A stretch of DNA of 64,000 bases from contig JABAKD010000019.1 of NCBI GenBank assembly GCA_012845835.1, positions 5,751,494 to 5,815,493 of the forward strand, read 5' to 3'. How positions within the stretch are numbered: the stretch's first letter is position 1; every line of letters begins with the position of its first letter. Below the pieces are notes generated by a model. That model was not told where the DNA came from, made no database searches, and saw nothing but the letters and a program-made list of their open reading frames with translations. Source of the stretch: Undaria pinnatifida. Lineage: Eukaryota > Sar > Phaeophyceae > Laminariales > Alariaceae. Positions 1-11,932 of the stretch are shown here, piece by piece. The translations under genes were made by a program, and so were the position numbers.

Positions 1-242
1 TCAATAAGGTATGGGCATATATGTATATGTAAAATATTATGTTTGTTTTTTTTTGGCTCGCTGCTCTCCGGCGGCCGAGGGTTTCTTCTCGCACTTTCGG
101 CTGCGGGGCAAGATAGGCTGCCATGGGTACATTATGAAGCATGTCTGGATCTCGGCCGAGCTCCGTGGCGGTGCTCGGCGCATTAAACGTCGCTGAGCTG
201 GCTCTACTTGGCAAGGGACTGCGTTCCGTCTCCCTGAGACGA

Positions 243-1691
243 GCAGGTCACTTGGAACACCCCAAACTGTTTTACAAATTTTGATAAACTTTTACAATTT
301 TTTGTCCTTTTTTGTTTTGGTTAAAAAAAATGGCCCGCTACCCGCCCAGTCTCGAATCGCCTGCTCTGTTTTTATCACACCCTCTCAGCAGTTGCAGCAG
401 TAGAAGCAGCGGTAGCCGCAGCAGTAGCCGCAGCACAACAGCAGCAGCAGCTGAACCAATATACAGCAGCAGCAGTACACATTTGCCCAACGCCATATCT
501 CTCGCGGCGACGAGCAGGGTGCAGACAGGCATGTATCATGCGCGGAAATGGGCCCTACCCGCTTGTTTACCGTGTCGGCCGGGAATATAAGGAACAACAC
601 AATAACCAATGGTAAACGTACCCTGTATTTTCGCCCAGCAAGAAACTGTCAACACATCGGCAACGTTTGGTTGGCTTCCTTGGGCGCCGTGATAGCTGCC
701 TGGAACCGTGTGCGCCTGGTGAACGCGCGACGGGGCCCGGGTCTCCTCGACTTCGAGGGGTCGGGGCTGCCGATTTCCGTCGCGACTTGGCCGGCATCGT
801 CCGAGAGAGGGTGGCTGGGAATGGGGCGCCTGGTGCTTCCATGAAAACAAAAAATCTCGGGGTGCAGTTGGAGGAGACCGGGATTGAACATATATACCTA
901 AACCGCTTATAACACAAGACGCCTACCAATCGGTACTAGTATTACCGTCCACAAAGGATAGGTTGCTCTTGCCCCAGAAACGAGGTCGGTATATAAAGGG
1001 CCGTTTGGAGTGCGTGCGCACGCACATGTACTATTACTACAGCTGTGTACTGGAGGGAGATCACCTGGAACACACCAAACTGTTAACAAATTATGATAAA
1101 CTGTCACAAATATTTGTTCTTTTTCGTTTTGTTTGTAAGAAATGGCCCGCTACCATCGCCCAGTCTCGAATCACCAGCTCTGTTTTTAACACACCCTCTC
1201 AGCAGTTGCAGCAGTAGAAGCGGCAGTAGGAGCAGCAGTAGCCGCAGCAGCAGGAGCAATATACGGCAGCAGCAGCAGCAGCAGCAGCAGCAGTACACAT
1301 GTGCCGACAGCGCCATATCTCTCGCGGCGGCGAGCAGGGTGCAGGCAGGGGTGTATCGTGCCCCGAAATACGCCCTGTTCTCTCGCTTGGTATGCCGTGA
1401 TGGCCGGGAATATAAGGAACAACACAATGATCATATCCAATGGTCAACGTACCCTGTACTTTCGCCCAGCGTGAAACTGTGAACACGTCCGCAACGTTTG
1501 GTTGGCTTCCTTGGGCGCCGTGATAGCTGCCTGGAACCGTGTGCACCTGGTGAACGCGCGACGGAGGCCGGGTCTCCTCGACTTCGAGGGGTCGGGGCTC
1601 CCGATTTCCGTCGCGACTTGGCGGGCATCGTCCGAGAGAGGGTGGCTGGGGATGGGACGCCTGGTGCTTCCATGAAAACAAAAAATCTCGA
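243..1691. repeat. 620-base tandem direct duplication (two copies)
   Basis: Copy 1 covers about 243-858 and copy 2 about 1058-1691. Both open with a TGGAACAC block, run through a CAG-rich stretch, an ATATAAGGAACAACAC block and a long GC-rich block, and end in TGAAAACAAAAAATCTCG. The two are alike over most of their length, differing mainly in the number of CAG units and in scattered bases. About 200 unrelated bases lie between them, including a TATATAAAGGG box near 990. Open frames exist on both strands of each copy, but none matches a family I know and no splice structure is clear. It may be a segmental duplication, or two copies of an unknown element. Confidence 0.75.
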
Positions 1692-2261
1692 TCGTCCCAC
1701 TGGGTGTGTAGTATATGTGTGTGACACGTCTAGTTCTTGGTTTCCCGAATAACATGTTACGTGCGTTACCTATGACTCCCTTTTCGCCTTGCGACGCCCC
1801 CGGGATTTGACGTTACACACATCCCGAAGGGGAGCCTTGTACTTCGTATAGCATTGTACCTTGTTGATTTTTTGGGAGTAAGTCATATACCAGAATAAGA
1901 ATATGCCAGGTACCTGGTATACCATAACATAGGGTACGGTCTTGTGACATTACATATACACAATTAATGTTGTATTAGTAGCAAGGGGAATCGATGCGTA
2001 CATTTTTTATGACATATATACTTCGTAGATGTTTTCATGTGCACCTCATTTTGGGGAGGGGAAGACGGAATGCGTCGTAGCGAAACTTAGTCGTCTCCTC
2101 CCTGCGTTTCTTGCCTTTGTGCGGTGACCACTTTTTTTTTTTTTTTTTTTCTCACACTTCTACTCTCCAGCTTCTGGACAAGCCGTGGTCACAGGTGTCG
2201 TCCCTTCTCCCCCCCGGTCCTTGCCTTCAATTTTTATCGCGCATAGGGTTCAGCAATCCCA

Positions 2262-2447
2262 CTGCTCGTCGATTTTTTATCGAGTGTTGGTAAGTCACGC
2301 TCTCGCGCTTTCCGCAAGTCAATTTGTGCACAAGAAAAAGTCCCAACGAATTTATACGCGTATGCACTCGGCGGGGCTCGAACTCACGAAACTGACCTAT
2401 ACCAGGCTCGAGGATAACCTGATGCGCCACCGGGGCGACCGACCACT
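2262..2447 (-). mobile_element. tRNA-derived SINE-like element, copy 1
   Basis: Read on the minus strand, the head carries a box A-like TGGCGCATCAGG and, about 45 bases on, a box B-like AGTTCGAGCCC, the internal RNA polymerase III promoter layout of a tRNA. The acceptor stem does not pair, so this is not a working tRNA gene. A non-tRNA body follows and shares the ACAAATTGACNTGCGGA block with the second copy at 4951-5143. It lies upstream of the first recognised exon of the PH-like gene. Confidence 0.5.
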
Positions 2448-2522
2448 ATGATACCTCGGTGTTAACGTATTAACCCTTGCCTCCTCGCTCGTTCTTTCTG
2501 ACCCCCTCACGGGCTTGAGCAG

Positions 2523-5500
2523 GCGCCGCTGGAGTCGCCTTTGGTGCGGTGCAAGATGATGGTGGAGCGGAGAGAGAGCAAGCCCATCGGCAGCAAGTAC
2601 CATACAGGGTGAGCCTTCAATCGACTTTAGATTAGATGACGCTTGCTTTTTTTTGTTCGAGCAAGCCCACCAGCGACAAGCTCTACACCGGGTGGTACCT
2701 CGTATACCTGGTATAATATACGCGCACGTCGGCTGTTCAGAGCGTTCTTCTCTTATGTTGCTCACATATGAGACATGGTATAGAAAGCACGGGGGCAGAT
2801 TCAAGCAAATGTTAATATGGTTGCTTGTATATTTTTAATACAAATTGAAAAACGTCATTATATTTTGTAGAATGCGGCTCCACGTCGGAAAGACCATATC
2901 GCTGCACATATTGGTCAGGCTGTTCGATTTTGTTTCAGCTAGTGGTCAGGCTGTTCGATTTTGTTTCAGCTAGTGGTCAGGCTGTTCGATTTTGTTTCAG
3001 CTAGTGGTCAGGCTGTTGATACGTTCGTGAGACGGTTTCATCAACGTATTTGACGTGTCGGCATGGAGGGGCATGCAGAAGGATGTGCATGCATACCATG
3101 GTGCTACTGATTTACTATCAATAGTAGTCAACACAGCTTGCGCTGCCGGGGTAGTAGCGAGGATCGCCGATAGGACAGCTCACGCTATCGCTGTAGTAGG
3201 AACCGAAGGACGCGCCAGCCAGCGCTGGATTGCGAAAGCAATTGAGTTAAATCGACACACATGTATAAAAATACGTGCAAGTGTGGAGAGCTTGAGTTTT
3301 TTTTTTTTTTTTTTATCCTCCGGCGAATGGGGAAAAATAATTTATTTTTCCCCATCCGCCGGAGGATGAAAACAAAATAAAAAAAGAGTAGCTCAACGCA
3401 ACCCAAACATTATTCGGGGAAGCTTCAGAAAACGAACGAGTCTTGAGAAACCCTTGTACTCATAATATCTCCTGAGCGCATGGTTAATGTCTACCGGGTG
3501 TGTATGATACACAGTATCCTTATCCATGAAACGCTGTCGTATTTTGTTGGTTTGTTTTTGTTGGCCAGGCTGATGGTACTTTCGTGGGACGGTTTCATCC
3601 ACTTCTTCGACGTGCCGGCGTCGACTGGCCTGAAGAAGGACGTCTCCACCGCGGCGGCTTTCCAGGGCATCTCTCCCACCATCTCGGTGAGAACATGAGC
3701 TAGGTGGTCCGGCGGCGGAGGGGGGGGATGGGGGGGGGGGGGTAAAGGAGAGAGCAGGAGGGGGGGACGGAGAGGGTACTCGTGATCATATATGGCCGTA
3801 GTCTTACGACAATGCGGGAGGGAATGAGAGTGAAAGAAAGGGCGGGGGCGGGGCTGGGTTGAGGGGGTTACGCACGCCGGTAGGTATACACAGTAGTCGT
3901 GGTCCTGCGTTGGTGCGGTGCCCGTTAGTGCGGGGCCTCAATTTAGTGCGGTGAAAATCGCTCGTTACGACCTCGTCCTGCAGAGAACAATATCCCGGAT
4001 AGGTCAGGGTCCTGCTTTAGGGCGGGTACTTATCCGTAGCTTATCCGTAGCGGGTATTTAATTCTATCACTAAAAAAAAACAATCCTGGCGTTTGGCGCT
4101 AACGCTTGACGCTAATACTTGACTCTATTGCCTATCTCTATCCCTTGACACTAACGCCGAGTTTAGCGCTTGTAATAGCACTAGAATCGGCGCTTACCTT
4201 GACCGTAGCTCCTGACGCTAACCCTAGTGCTAGCTATTGACGTTAACGCTTAACGTAACACAAACGCTAAAGACGCTACCACTCGTACCGTCGACGCTAT
4301 GCAAGGCTGACCCTACTGGACGACCTGCTGGCGAACAAATACCTGAAGGAGTGCTGCTGTTCAAGCACCTTTAATAATAGTGAGCTATCCCTGACATAAA
4401 ATTATGGCTATGTATCGCTATGATTACTATCAGTAATACTGACGAATGTCATTATCGCCAAAACTAAAATCGACCCCGACCCTGGCGCTTGACCTTAATG
4501 CTTGACCCTAACGCTTACTTTAGCTGGATGACCTGCTGGCGAACAAGAAGGACCTGGAAGAAGTGCTGCTGTTCAAGAGCACCGCTAGCCTGCAGCTTGA
4601 CGAGGAGTCCACGGTGGAGGCGGTGTCGAGTCACAAAAGCCACAAGCTCGAGGTATGTGTCTTTTGTATTTTTTTCTTTCATCCCCCAGTACAAATTGCT
4701 GTGCACATAAGCTCACATGGAATGAGTTCCCCCCTGCGACCGTCCGTGTTGAGATTGTTGGTCACCGCCCGTCTCACTTTGAACGCTGCTGTTTCTTACC
4801 TGGCATATGACTGGTTTCCCATGTATTGTCAATGTGTGACATTTTGCGCGTTTTGTCCAGCTCCCTCCCTTTGTTGTAGCTCAGATGCGCGGTCACGTAG
4901 CACCCCCCCCCCCCCCCCCCCCCCCCCCCCATCCCCACTACTGTGTATGGCTTCGTTTTATCGCGAGAAGAACTCCGAACTTGCTTCCCTCGTCGACTCC
5001 CGTCGAATAGTGCATACAAACGCTTGGAGCGATCCATCCGCACGTCAATTTGTGTTAAAAAGAAGACCCTTGGGGGCTTGAGCGCGCGGAATCAACCTTG
5101 GTAGTTGCGAGGTTTAGCCATTAGAGCAACGGGCCGCGGTACACTACCCCTTGCACCGACACTTGTACTGACACTTCCACCGATACGTGTACCAAAGCTT
5201 GACCTAACACCTGTATTGATTACACCTGTATTGATACTTGTAATATCGCACTGATAATGATACTGACGTATTAATACGAGCTGATACAGACATTCATCCT
5301 GATATTGATACTGATGATACTGATGCTGATCCTGGTACTAATAATAGCACCCAAACACTGAAACGTACCATATTGGTGGTACAGGTGAGCGGGAAGATGA
5401 AAGTGACTTCGTCGTTCAAGCGACACCTCGGATCCTCGTCGAAGCTAAAAACTGTCACCTTCCGGGCGACTACGGTGGCGGAGATGAATGAAGCCCTCGC

Positions 5501-7814
5501 CATCATCAAGGACTGCATCAACACCAACGGCGGCATGCTGGGCGACGACGATGACTCCCCCAAGGTGCGTACATAAGATGTGTAGCTGTCGCTAGGAGCT
5601 AACTCGCACTGGTGGATATGTGTAACTGTCTGACAGTCGTGAACCTAGCCCAACCCAACCTGACTGCCGTGTTGCTTTGCTGCTTTTGGGCGTTGGTGAG
5701 TGCATTCGACAATGGTTGGATCTCGAGGACGGTTGCATTAATTGTTCTAAACTGGTTTGGGCTGGTCGGTGGTATTTGCCGGGTTACTTGCACGGTTGCC
5801 AATTAGAGTGATTTCTTTTGTACTGGTAATGTACAAGTACGTAGTTTTCGAGAGTTTCCCCCCCGTTTTCAACTTGCGACACTCTCAGGATTTCGAGTCA
5901 ACCACATCCTTGTATTTTTTGTTATTTTTGGGGAGACTTGAAGCTGTCGGGCGGAACATGGAGATTCGGGTATGCGAGGGTGGATAAGGTTTAAGTAAAC
6001 AGGCCTCCATTGTAACCCTTTCGGGAAGCGTGTACTTGGACACCGACCAAGACACCGCCCACTGCAATTTATCGAGCGTCTACTGGTAGGAAAGAAACGT
6101 GCAGCAATATGTACGAGGATCACCTGCTGCACGCGTGCGTGCCTTCACCCTTTCAGAGCTCGACACATTTTTTTGGGGACACCCATTACTGCGGATTTGT
6201 GACCACACCGACGTCTTGGGCACTTGCAACTAGTGAGGAAGTATTTTTGCAGTTCTGAAATGCCTTGAGGTTCGGGTAGGTCCACTGCCGCCGCGACCCG
6301 GGCTGCTTGGTGTGGTCGATGGTGTGATGATCAGACATTTTCGACATGCTTCCTTTTGACGTCTCTGGGTTTAAAATAAAGATATTGTACAGGGTCGTAG
6401 CTCAAGTTACACACTCGCACTGGGACGAGTTTTTTTCTGTTACAAATGCGTCAGCTGTTGCTTCGGCCGATTGAGTTGCCGATACTCGGCTTTGCAAGCT
6501 GCACGATACGTAGGCCGAGCGTTGTTGCTGTCGACTGTGGGGGTTGGTGGAAGGCGACGAAGCACGAGCATCGTTTTTTCGGAGATATTGTATATTTTCG
6601 GTGGGGCCGCGCGAATCTCCGGCTTCATGGCTGATGACGACGAGCTTTTCACATTTTGGGATGGTGGGAAGCTCCCGCACCGCCGCCGCCGCCGCCGCCG
6701 ATAACGTCATCGCACAGAGCCGCTAGTAGCTGCTGTGATCGTCCAGGAGGGAAAATTAATAACAGAATCTCTAGTCGCTAGCAGAATTTCTGGTTTAGTA
6801 TGAAAATACAAATACCGACACACTATCGACAACAGCAACGAAAACAGCAAAGCAGCAACAACACCATAAGACATGTTTTTTGGACGACCGCAACTTAACA
6901 GCACCAACCCGACGCCGTTTGTCTGTCTGCAGTTGGGGCGCGTAAGCACCGGTAGTCGTTCCAGCTTCGGGAGCGTGAGGTCAGACCAGGAGCCCGTCAG
7001 GCCGGTGAGTCGCGGCGCAGCAGCAGGGTCAAAATATGCTGTTGGTGTCGTTGGTGGTGTCGATGGTGTCTGCCGCTTATCTCCCATCAAGTCATGATCG
7101 CAACCTAACAGTTGTCCGCGTAGTAGTCCCCGATTTCATCAAGATAGGCGCTACTATCCTAAGGTTCAGGAAACGAAAACTATATCGATATTGCGTGCGA
7201 CAACCAGTTGTAATAGCAACAACAGCAGCACCCTACAGGTCGACCCAAACAATAGCTCACTAATAATACCATGTTGTACGCAGAACCACGCAGCTACCGC
7301 TAACGCTCCTTCCCCCACCCACCACCCACCTAGGTAAGTACACGACATTGCAGTTCAGTTCGTAGCAGCAATCCCAAGCGCCTGACCCAAATATGTTTTT
7401 CGATAAGCCAAACAACGGCACCTGCAACTAACCCCCCCCCCCCCCCCGCGCGTTCCCTGTACCCCCCCTCCCTCCCGTCCCTCCCTCAACCCCGCCCCCG
7501 CCCCCCCCCGCGCCTCTCTCCTTCCCCCAACTCCGCCCTCATTATTTTCGCTCCCGCTCTAACAAAATCAGTCGGCCCCCGCGACCGAAAAGGTGTCCCC
7601 CACGCCGGAACCCGCCCCTACCCCGGCCCCCGCCCCGACTAGCGCCGACTCTGCCGCCGGGAAGTCTCCTCCTGCCGACGAACCGGCCGAGGCACCGGCA
7701 CCCGCTCCGGCCCCGGCTGCTACGGTACCTGCTACGGCTCCCGAGGCGCCCGTTGCGGAGGCTGGGACTGTCGCTGCGGATGCGGTGGAGGTGCCCGTGG
7801 CGAAGGCCGTTTAG
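2523..7814 (+). CDS. PH-like domain protein, 3' part of gene (six exons seen)
   Basis: Six exons join in one frame: 2523-2608, 3569-3686, 4524-4652, 5385-5564, 6933-7004 and 7572-7814 (stop TAG). Each internal boundary has AG/GT signals, for example the donors GTGAGA at 3687 and GTATGT at 4653, and the phases agree at every join. The 86-base first exon ends two bases into a codon that the next exon completes. The reading LMVLSWDGFIHFFDVP, then a basic stretch, then TVTFRATTVAEMNEALAIIK resembles the strands and closing helix of a pleckstrin-homology fold, which commonly binds phosphoinositides or proteins at membranes. The last exon codes for an Ala/Pro-rich, probably disordered tail. The 5' exons were not found and may lie before the window. 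Two decayed exon copies lie in the introns (3012-3115 and 4316-4369). The PH assignment is by eye and the wider family is unknown. Confidence 0.6.
2912..3004 (+). repeat. 31-base minisatellite, three units, intronic
   Basis: Three identical units starting TGGTCAGGCTGTTCG stand head to tail, and a fourth partial unit runs straight into the decayed exon copy at 3012. Each unit contains TTTTGTTTCAG, which looks like a 3' splice site, so the array repeats a pseudo-acceptor. Confidence 0.9.
3012..3115 (+). pseudogene. Decayed copy of the PH-gene exon at 3569
   Basis: From the acceptor-like GGTCAG onward the sequence follows the working exon 3569-3686 closely (GACGGTTTCATC, TTTGACGTG, AAGGATGT) with many substitutions. 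The frame that would match the exon carries a stop, so this is a non-coding remnant. It lies in the intron about 560 bases 5' of the working exon, next to the 31-base minisatellite. Confidence 0.75.
3893..3985 (-). repeat. Inverted copy of the GTGCGG / AGCGATTTTCACCGC repeat
   Basis: The minus strand of this stretch matches the last unit of the tandem repeat at 63.2-63.5 kb: AGCGATTTTCACCGCACTAA, then GCACCAACGC and GGACCACGACT. It lies in an intron of the PH-like gene. The family is therefore present near both ends of the window, in opposite orientations. Confidence 0.7.
4085..4310 (+). repeat. Degenerate TTGACGCTAACGC array, intronic
   Basis: Short, imperfect units of the type CTTGACGCTAA recur through the intron and again at 4480-4520, just before the exon at 4524. 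The array ends where the decayed copy of that exon begins, so array and exon may have been duplicated together. Confidence 0.6.
4316..4369 (+). pseudogene. Decayed copy of the PH-gene exon at 4524
   Basis: CTGGACGACCTGCTGGCG, then GAACAA and GTGCTGCTGTTCAAG match the first 60 bases of the working exon, with one short loss and a few substitutions. No acceptor AG stands at its start, and the frame closes soon after. It sits about 210 bases 5' of the working exon. Confidence 0.8.
4951..5143 (-). mobile_element. tRNA-derived SINE-like element, copy 2
   Basis: On the minus strand the head has a TGGCTAAACC box A-like motif and a GGTTGATTCC box B-like motif, followed by the same body as the copy at 2262-2447 (ACAAATTGACGTGCGGA). 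It sits in an intron of the PH-like gene, beside a poly-C run of about 27 at 4903-4930. The stems do not pair well enough for a working tRNA. Confidence 0.5.
5155..5345 (+). repeat. Degenerate ACTGATACTTG array, intronic
   Basis: Imperfect units of about 10-12 bases built on ACTGATACTTG fill the intron up to 40 bases before the exon at 5385. No coding sense is visible. Confidence 0.55.
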
Positions 7815-10327
7815 AGTTTTTCCCCTTGCGAAAACATGAGCCCACTCTAAACTCCTGATGCTTTTTTTTTTCTCTTTTTTTCCAAAAACAAATGAGGGCG
7901 CAGTTCTAGAAGGGGTTTACCACCCTTTAGAGCTAAGCCAAGTTGGTTGACTCACGGTTTTCAAGACACTTTGCCTGGCAGTAGTATGATATGTTTCCTG
8001 CAGTAGTATAATGTGGAGGACTGAGAAGCGGACCGATATGCGGCAGCGTGCAACGTGAAATCGAACGCAGCAGTGGAACTCTAAAGTGGAGGGCAGACTG
8101 GAACGCAAGCTGGAACCCAATGTGGAACGCAAAGTGGTGCGAAAATTGAACCGCAAAAGTGGAGCGTCAGGGGCGGGGTGGTTTTTTGTATGAAGGGCAC
8201 CGGGTAGTGCGCCAAGACCGAGTCAGAAAGACAAGAGACAGGCGGACTGGCAGGCAAAAGCTGGCAGGGCGCCGGATGAACGGATGAAAACAAGTGGCCT
8301 TTTCGCTCGACAAGGGAAGTACGCAGCCTTGAAGAATGGAAGACACTAATGGGGCGGGGACCGGGCGGGTGCAGCCCCTCGCTATAAAGTAGGCAGGCGC
8401 CGCCGGGAGGGTTAAGCTTGTTGGGCGACTAGGAAAGTCCGTTGCCTTGAGGTTTTGAAGGAGGGGGGTTGAGGGGCTAGACGGGGGCGCCCCCCCCCCG
8501 GCCCTCTTTATGGGTGACATGAGAGCGGCCCGTCCCGGGTGGACGTCACTTGGGCCGAGCTGCTGGAGGGTATGCAGGGAGATAGGCGACGTAAGTGTGG
8601 GCATTCGCGGGGGGTAATCATGCACACTGGGTGCTTGGATGGCGTTGCCTTCACTAAGGGGATGCTGCGAGTCGACGTATAACGTTGATGCCGGAACAAG
8701 TTATTTGTTCTCTCCTTTTTTGTTGAACTTTGTTATCGATTGTTACCGGGAAGGTATTTGTGGAGACAAGCACAGGCGCTTTTCCCGCTTGGTGTCCGGG
8801 GCCCAGTCGCCGTAAGCTACAGCAGCAATTATTTGCGCTGTTCCACCGTTCAATCTTTAAGAAGCACAGCACAGGCGGGTTTTTCGACGTCGCTCTGAGA
8901 CTCCACTCATTCGTTGTGAAAGAAAATAGCATCAGCCGCAGACGTAAAGTCTGTTAACTGAGGTTTGCCCCCCCCCCCCCCCCCACTGCCGCGCGTTAGG
9001 CGAGTTTTCGTAGATCTCGTTCTAATGAATTTGTGCGGCATGTTAAGCGATAGCAGCGCTGTCCCTTGTTGGGCCTGTCAGGCGTTACGGTTTGTACAGC
9101 AGCGTGTTTGGACTGGGTTGTTGCGTGCCCGTCTGGACTGGGTTGGGGAGTGGGGTGGGGACGGTTTCCATGTGAACTGGATTTTGATAATTTATAAGTA
9201 GGTACGTGCATATACGCTGGTTGTACCCACGGAGGAACCTTGCGGTCGTCAGGCCGGCTGCGGGAGGGGGTGGGGGGGGATGTTCGGGTCAGCAGTTAGT
9301 CTGGATAGTATCCTGTTTTTAAAAACCATTTTGGGTGTTATTGCCCTGTTTATGCTTATCCTTGAGCCTTGAATATAGCTACGCCTTTGCAAGCGATTGG
9401 ATTGTGTTGCGTTGTTTTTGCAAATGTTTGGGTCGGTGTTCTTCCGTCAGGTGACTGTCGTTTTTTCCTTTTGCTCGGCATGTGAAGTGGTGTCTTCGGT
9501 GTGGGGCGGGGGACGTGTCGAATTTCTTTGTAGCGTACCGCTCCGAACCTAACCGAACCGCGGCACTAAACTATAACCGTGCAGTACGTACCGTATACCG
9601 TTGGGGTCGCCGCTGCAGCCTCCGCTGTAGGTCTGTATTTTTTTTCTTCATTATGTAGTGCGAAAATGCGTAACGCGGGCATCCTTTAGGTGCCTCCAGC
9701 GGCTTGCGTCTTGTGTGTGGCGTGCTTTTTTTTGCTGTGCTCCTTCCTTACTTCCCTTCCCTTGAGTATTTTTAGTATTCTTTCAGCGCCTTCTGATTGT
9801 TGCGTGTTGATTGGGAAATGTTCCCCATTTCTAGTTGGAAATTTTCCCCTCTTGTCCGAATTTCCCGAGTTATCCGGGCAACGTTGTTTTTTGTGAGATC
9901 CCTCCTGTCTTATCGTCTTTCACTGCTGCTATTATTCCTTTTGTCTTTTCATCGACGGGAACTCGTGTTCGTGCTACGGCCTCGACAGCGTTCTAGCTAC
10001 TGGGCAATTAACATAGCTTTGTGTTTTATGTTTCGAGAGGATGTATAGTTAACAGGTTATTATGTTGAGCGGGGTATACCAGCTATACTCTAGGGGTACC
10101 CGGGTATAATACCCGAGGGGTACTCGGGTACATACCCGAGTATGACCTAAACAACCAGGTTTAGTACTCAAGTACCCGAGAGCATATGCCTCCATGAACA
10201 TATTCTTGCTTGCTATATAGTCGTGCTCGCGTTGAGCAGCGGTGATGCTTTTGACTGCGGGAGCGATAGTATAGACAGGGGGGTGGGGCGGGATTTCGAC
10301 GTAACACTTACATATTATCACCTTAAG
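7815..10327. other. 2.5-kb stretch without a supported gene
   Basis: The first several hundred bases after the stop at 7814 are probably 3' untranslated sequence of the PH-like gene, since long trailers are common in brown algae. Two open frames can be seen, one on the minus strand at 8167-8625 and one on the plus strand at 8730-8957. Neither shows a domain, splice context or composition that supports a gene. A poly-C run lies near 8969-8984. The rest holds nothing I can name. Confidence 0.5.
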
Positions 10328-10566
10328 GCGCTCCGATGTAGTAACTCCTCGAAGAGCCTCCAGCGGGTAAGTACGTGAATGCAGACAAGGACATTTTCTA
10401 CCCAACCAAGCTCTTTTTCGTGCAGGGCAAACGCCCACTGATTCAATGCATGAACAGTATGCCATACAAGAAGAGTGCATCGCTCCCGGGGGGCGCCAGC
10501 CAATCCCGAACCGCTGGAACGACCCCTCCTAATAAGCGCTCGCGAAGGACGCGTGCTACGATATAG
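10328..10566 (+). CDS. Last two exons of an unidentified gene
   Basis: A 39-base exon (10328-10366) has an acceptor-like CCTTAAG and a very good donor GTAAGTACGT. A 59-base intron with a pyrimidine-rich end TTTTTCGTGCAG follows, then an exon 10426-10566 that stays in phase and ends at TAG. The reading closes with a basic tail, NKRSRRTRATI, that could be a nuclear localisation signal. Upstream exons were not found in the 2.5 kb before it. The intron is short for a brown alga. I do not recognise the product; it could also be a chance reading. Confidence 0.35.
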
Positions 10567-11321
10567 GTACAGTGGGTATCCCGATTTAAGAGCGCCCAAG
10601 ATGAGAGCATTCAGAACGGGTCAAATCGGCATGTCCCGTTGTGCTGAAAGCCATATATATATAGACTAAATATTTCCAACCACAAAATATAGCATTATCA
10701 ATGTAATTGAGAGCGCCTGTTTCGGCTTATCGCAAGGTGCTCTTAAACCGCCTAAACCGGGGTACCCACCGTTGTAGCATTTTTCGGCCGCTAACGTTTC
10801 TGATTGACGGGGGCTCGATACTAATTACTCGACACTACTGAAATTAAGCATACTTATCGATTCCTGTCCGGTGGTCGTTAGTTCCGCCTTTTGGGCTGTA
10901 AAGACTCTCTAAGTTGAACCTGCTACTGGGCCTTTCAACCAAAAAAACATACTTAAATGTAGTACAGGAGTGGAAGTTTCAATTTCAAATCTACGGCCCC
11001 CACAAAAGCTTATCACCTGAACGCAATCCCCGTCAGCATTGAGATTCAAAGAAAAAACGATACCTCCTGGGTTTCAAAAGCTGTGATGACGTCCAAGCAT
11101 GGCTGGCGTTTCTTGAACGCAACATTTAGAACAAAAACTGTGACACAGCAGTTCGAAAGGTCCGGCAGTAATGTGGGTGGAATTTTGAAAGCCTGTTAAA
11201 GTACAGCAAAAAAGGCCAGAAAATTAGCGACCACCGCACACGAATCGGCAGTATGCTTACTTCGTGTACGTGTGAACGACACCGGCAGTTGATTTAAAAT
11301 GAAACACACAAAGTAACTGTC
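10567..11321. other. Intergenic stretch, nothing recognised
   Basis: No long open frame, RNA gene or clear repeat is visible here. A short ATATATATAG run lies near 10655. Confidence 0.5.
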
Positions 11322-11602
11322 TGTTAAATTAAAGGTGGGGACACAGAGTGCCCCCTGCAGGTCTGTCTGCCAATTGAGCAGGTCCTCGGAGAGTTACTCA
11401 CTTTCGTTTCCTTCGTTCGTAGAGAAGATGTAGCTTTATTCGTTTCCACCAGAGCCCGGGATAGCCTCCGAGATCGGAGGCACGTGCCTCCGATCCACTT
11501 CCTAACTTTCCCGAATATAAAACGCCAACCTTATCACACGAAACCCATCCAAATGATCTCAAATTTGGATACTTACAGGCCTTTCGAGGCTGTATCTTAA
11601 CA
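11322..11602 (+). mobile_element. LTR-like repeat, copy 1 (fossil)
   Basis: A 281-base unit opens TGTTAA and closes TTAACA, the TG...CA form of a long terminal repeat. A close direct copy lies at 12606-12872. The pair could be the two terminal repeats of a short non-coding element whose inside now holds the nested TRIMs, or two solo terminal repeats. No matching target duplication longer than GTC is seen around the pair. No coding region of an LTR element is present. Confidence 0.6.
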
Positions 11603-11932
11603 TGTCTCCAGTAGTAGGGCCTGCATTGATTGAAGTCAACCCGTAACGTACTACTTAAGTTCATACTGCTTGATTGAGAAGTCTTGCCTAAAGTAATAAT
11701 TACGGGTGAAACGACTGGTGGTGGTGTAAAGGACGCGTGCTAGATACAATAAATAGGAGTAGTAGCGCTTCATTTTTTTTTTTTTTTTCTGCATGATGAC
11801 GGTGCTTCTTAACCCTATATCGGCACGACGTGTTGTTTATGTTTCGAAATATGAAATCTGTTGCACGCTTGGGCCTAGGGAAGCATCCACCATGATGAGT
11901 TGAAAAATGAATGTGACGTGAGGTAGGTGTCG

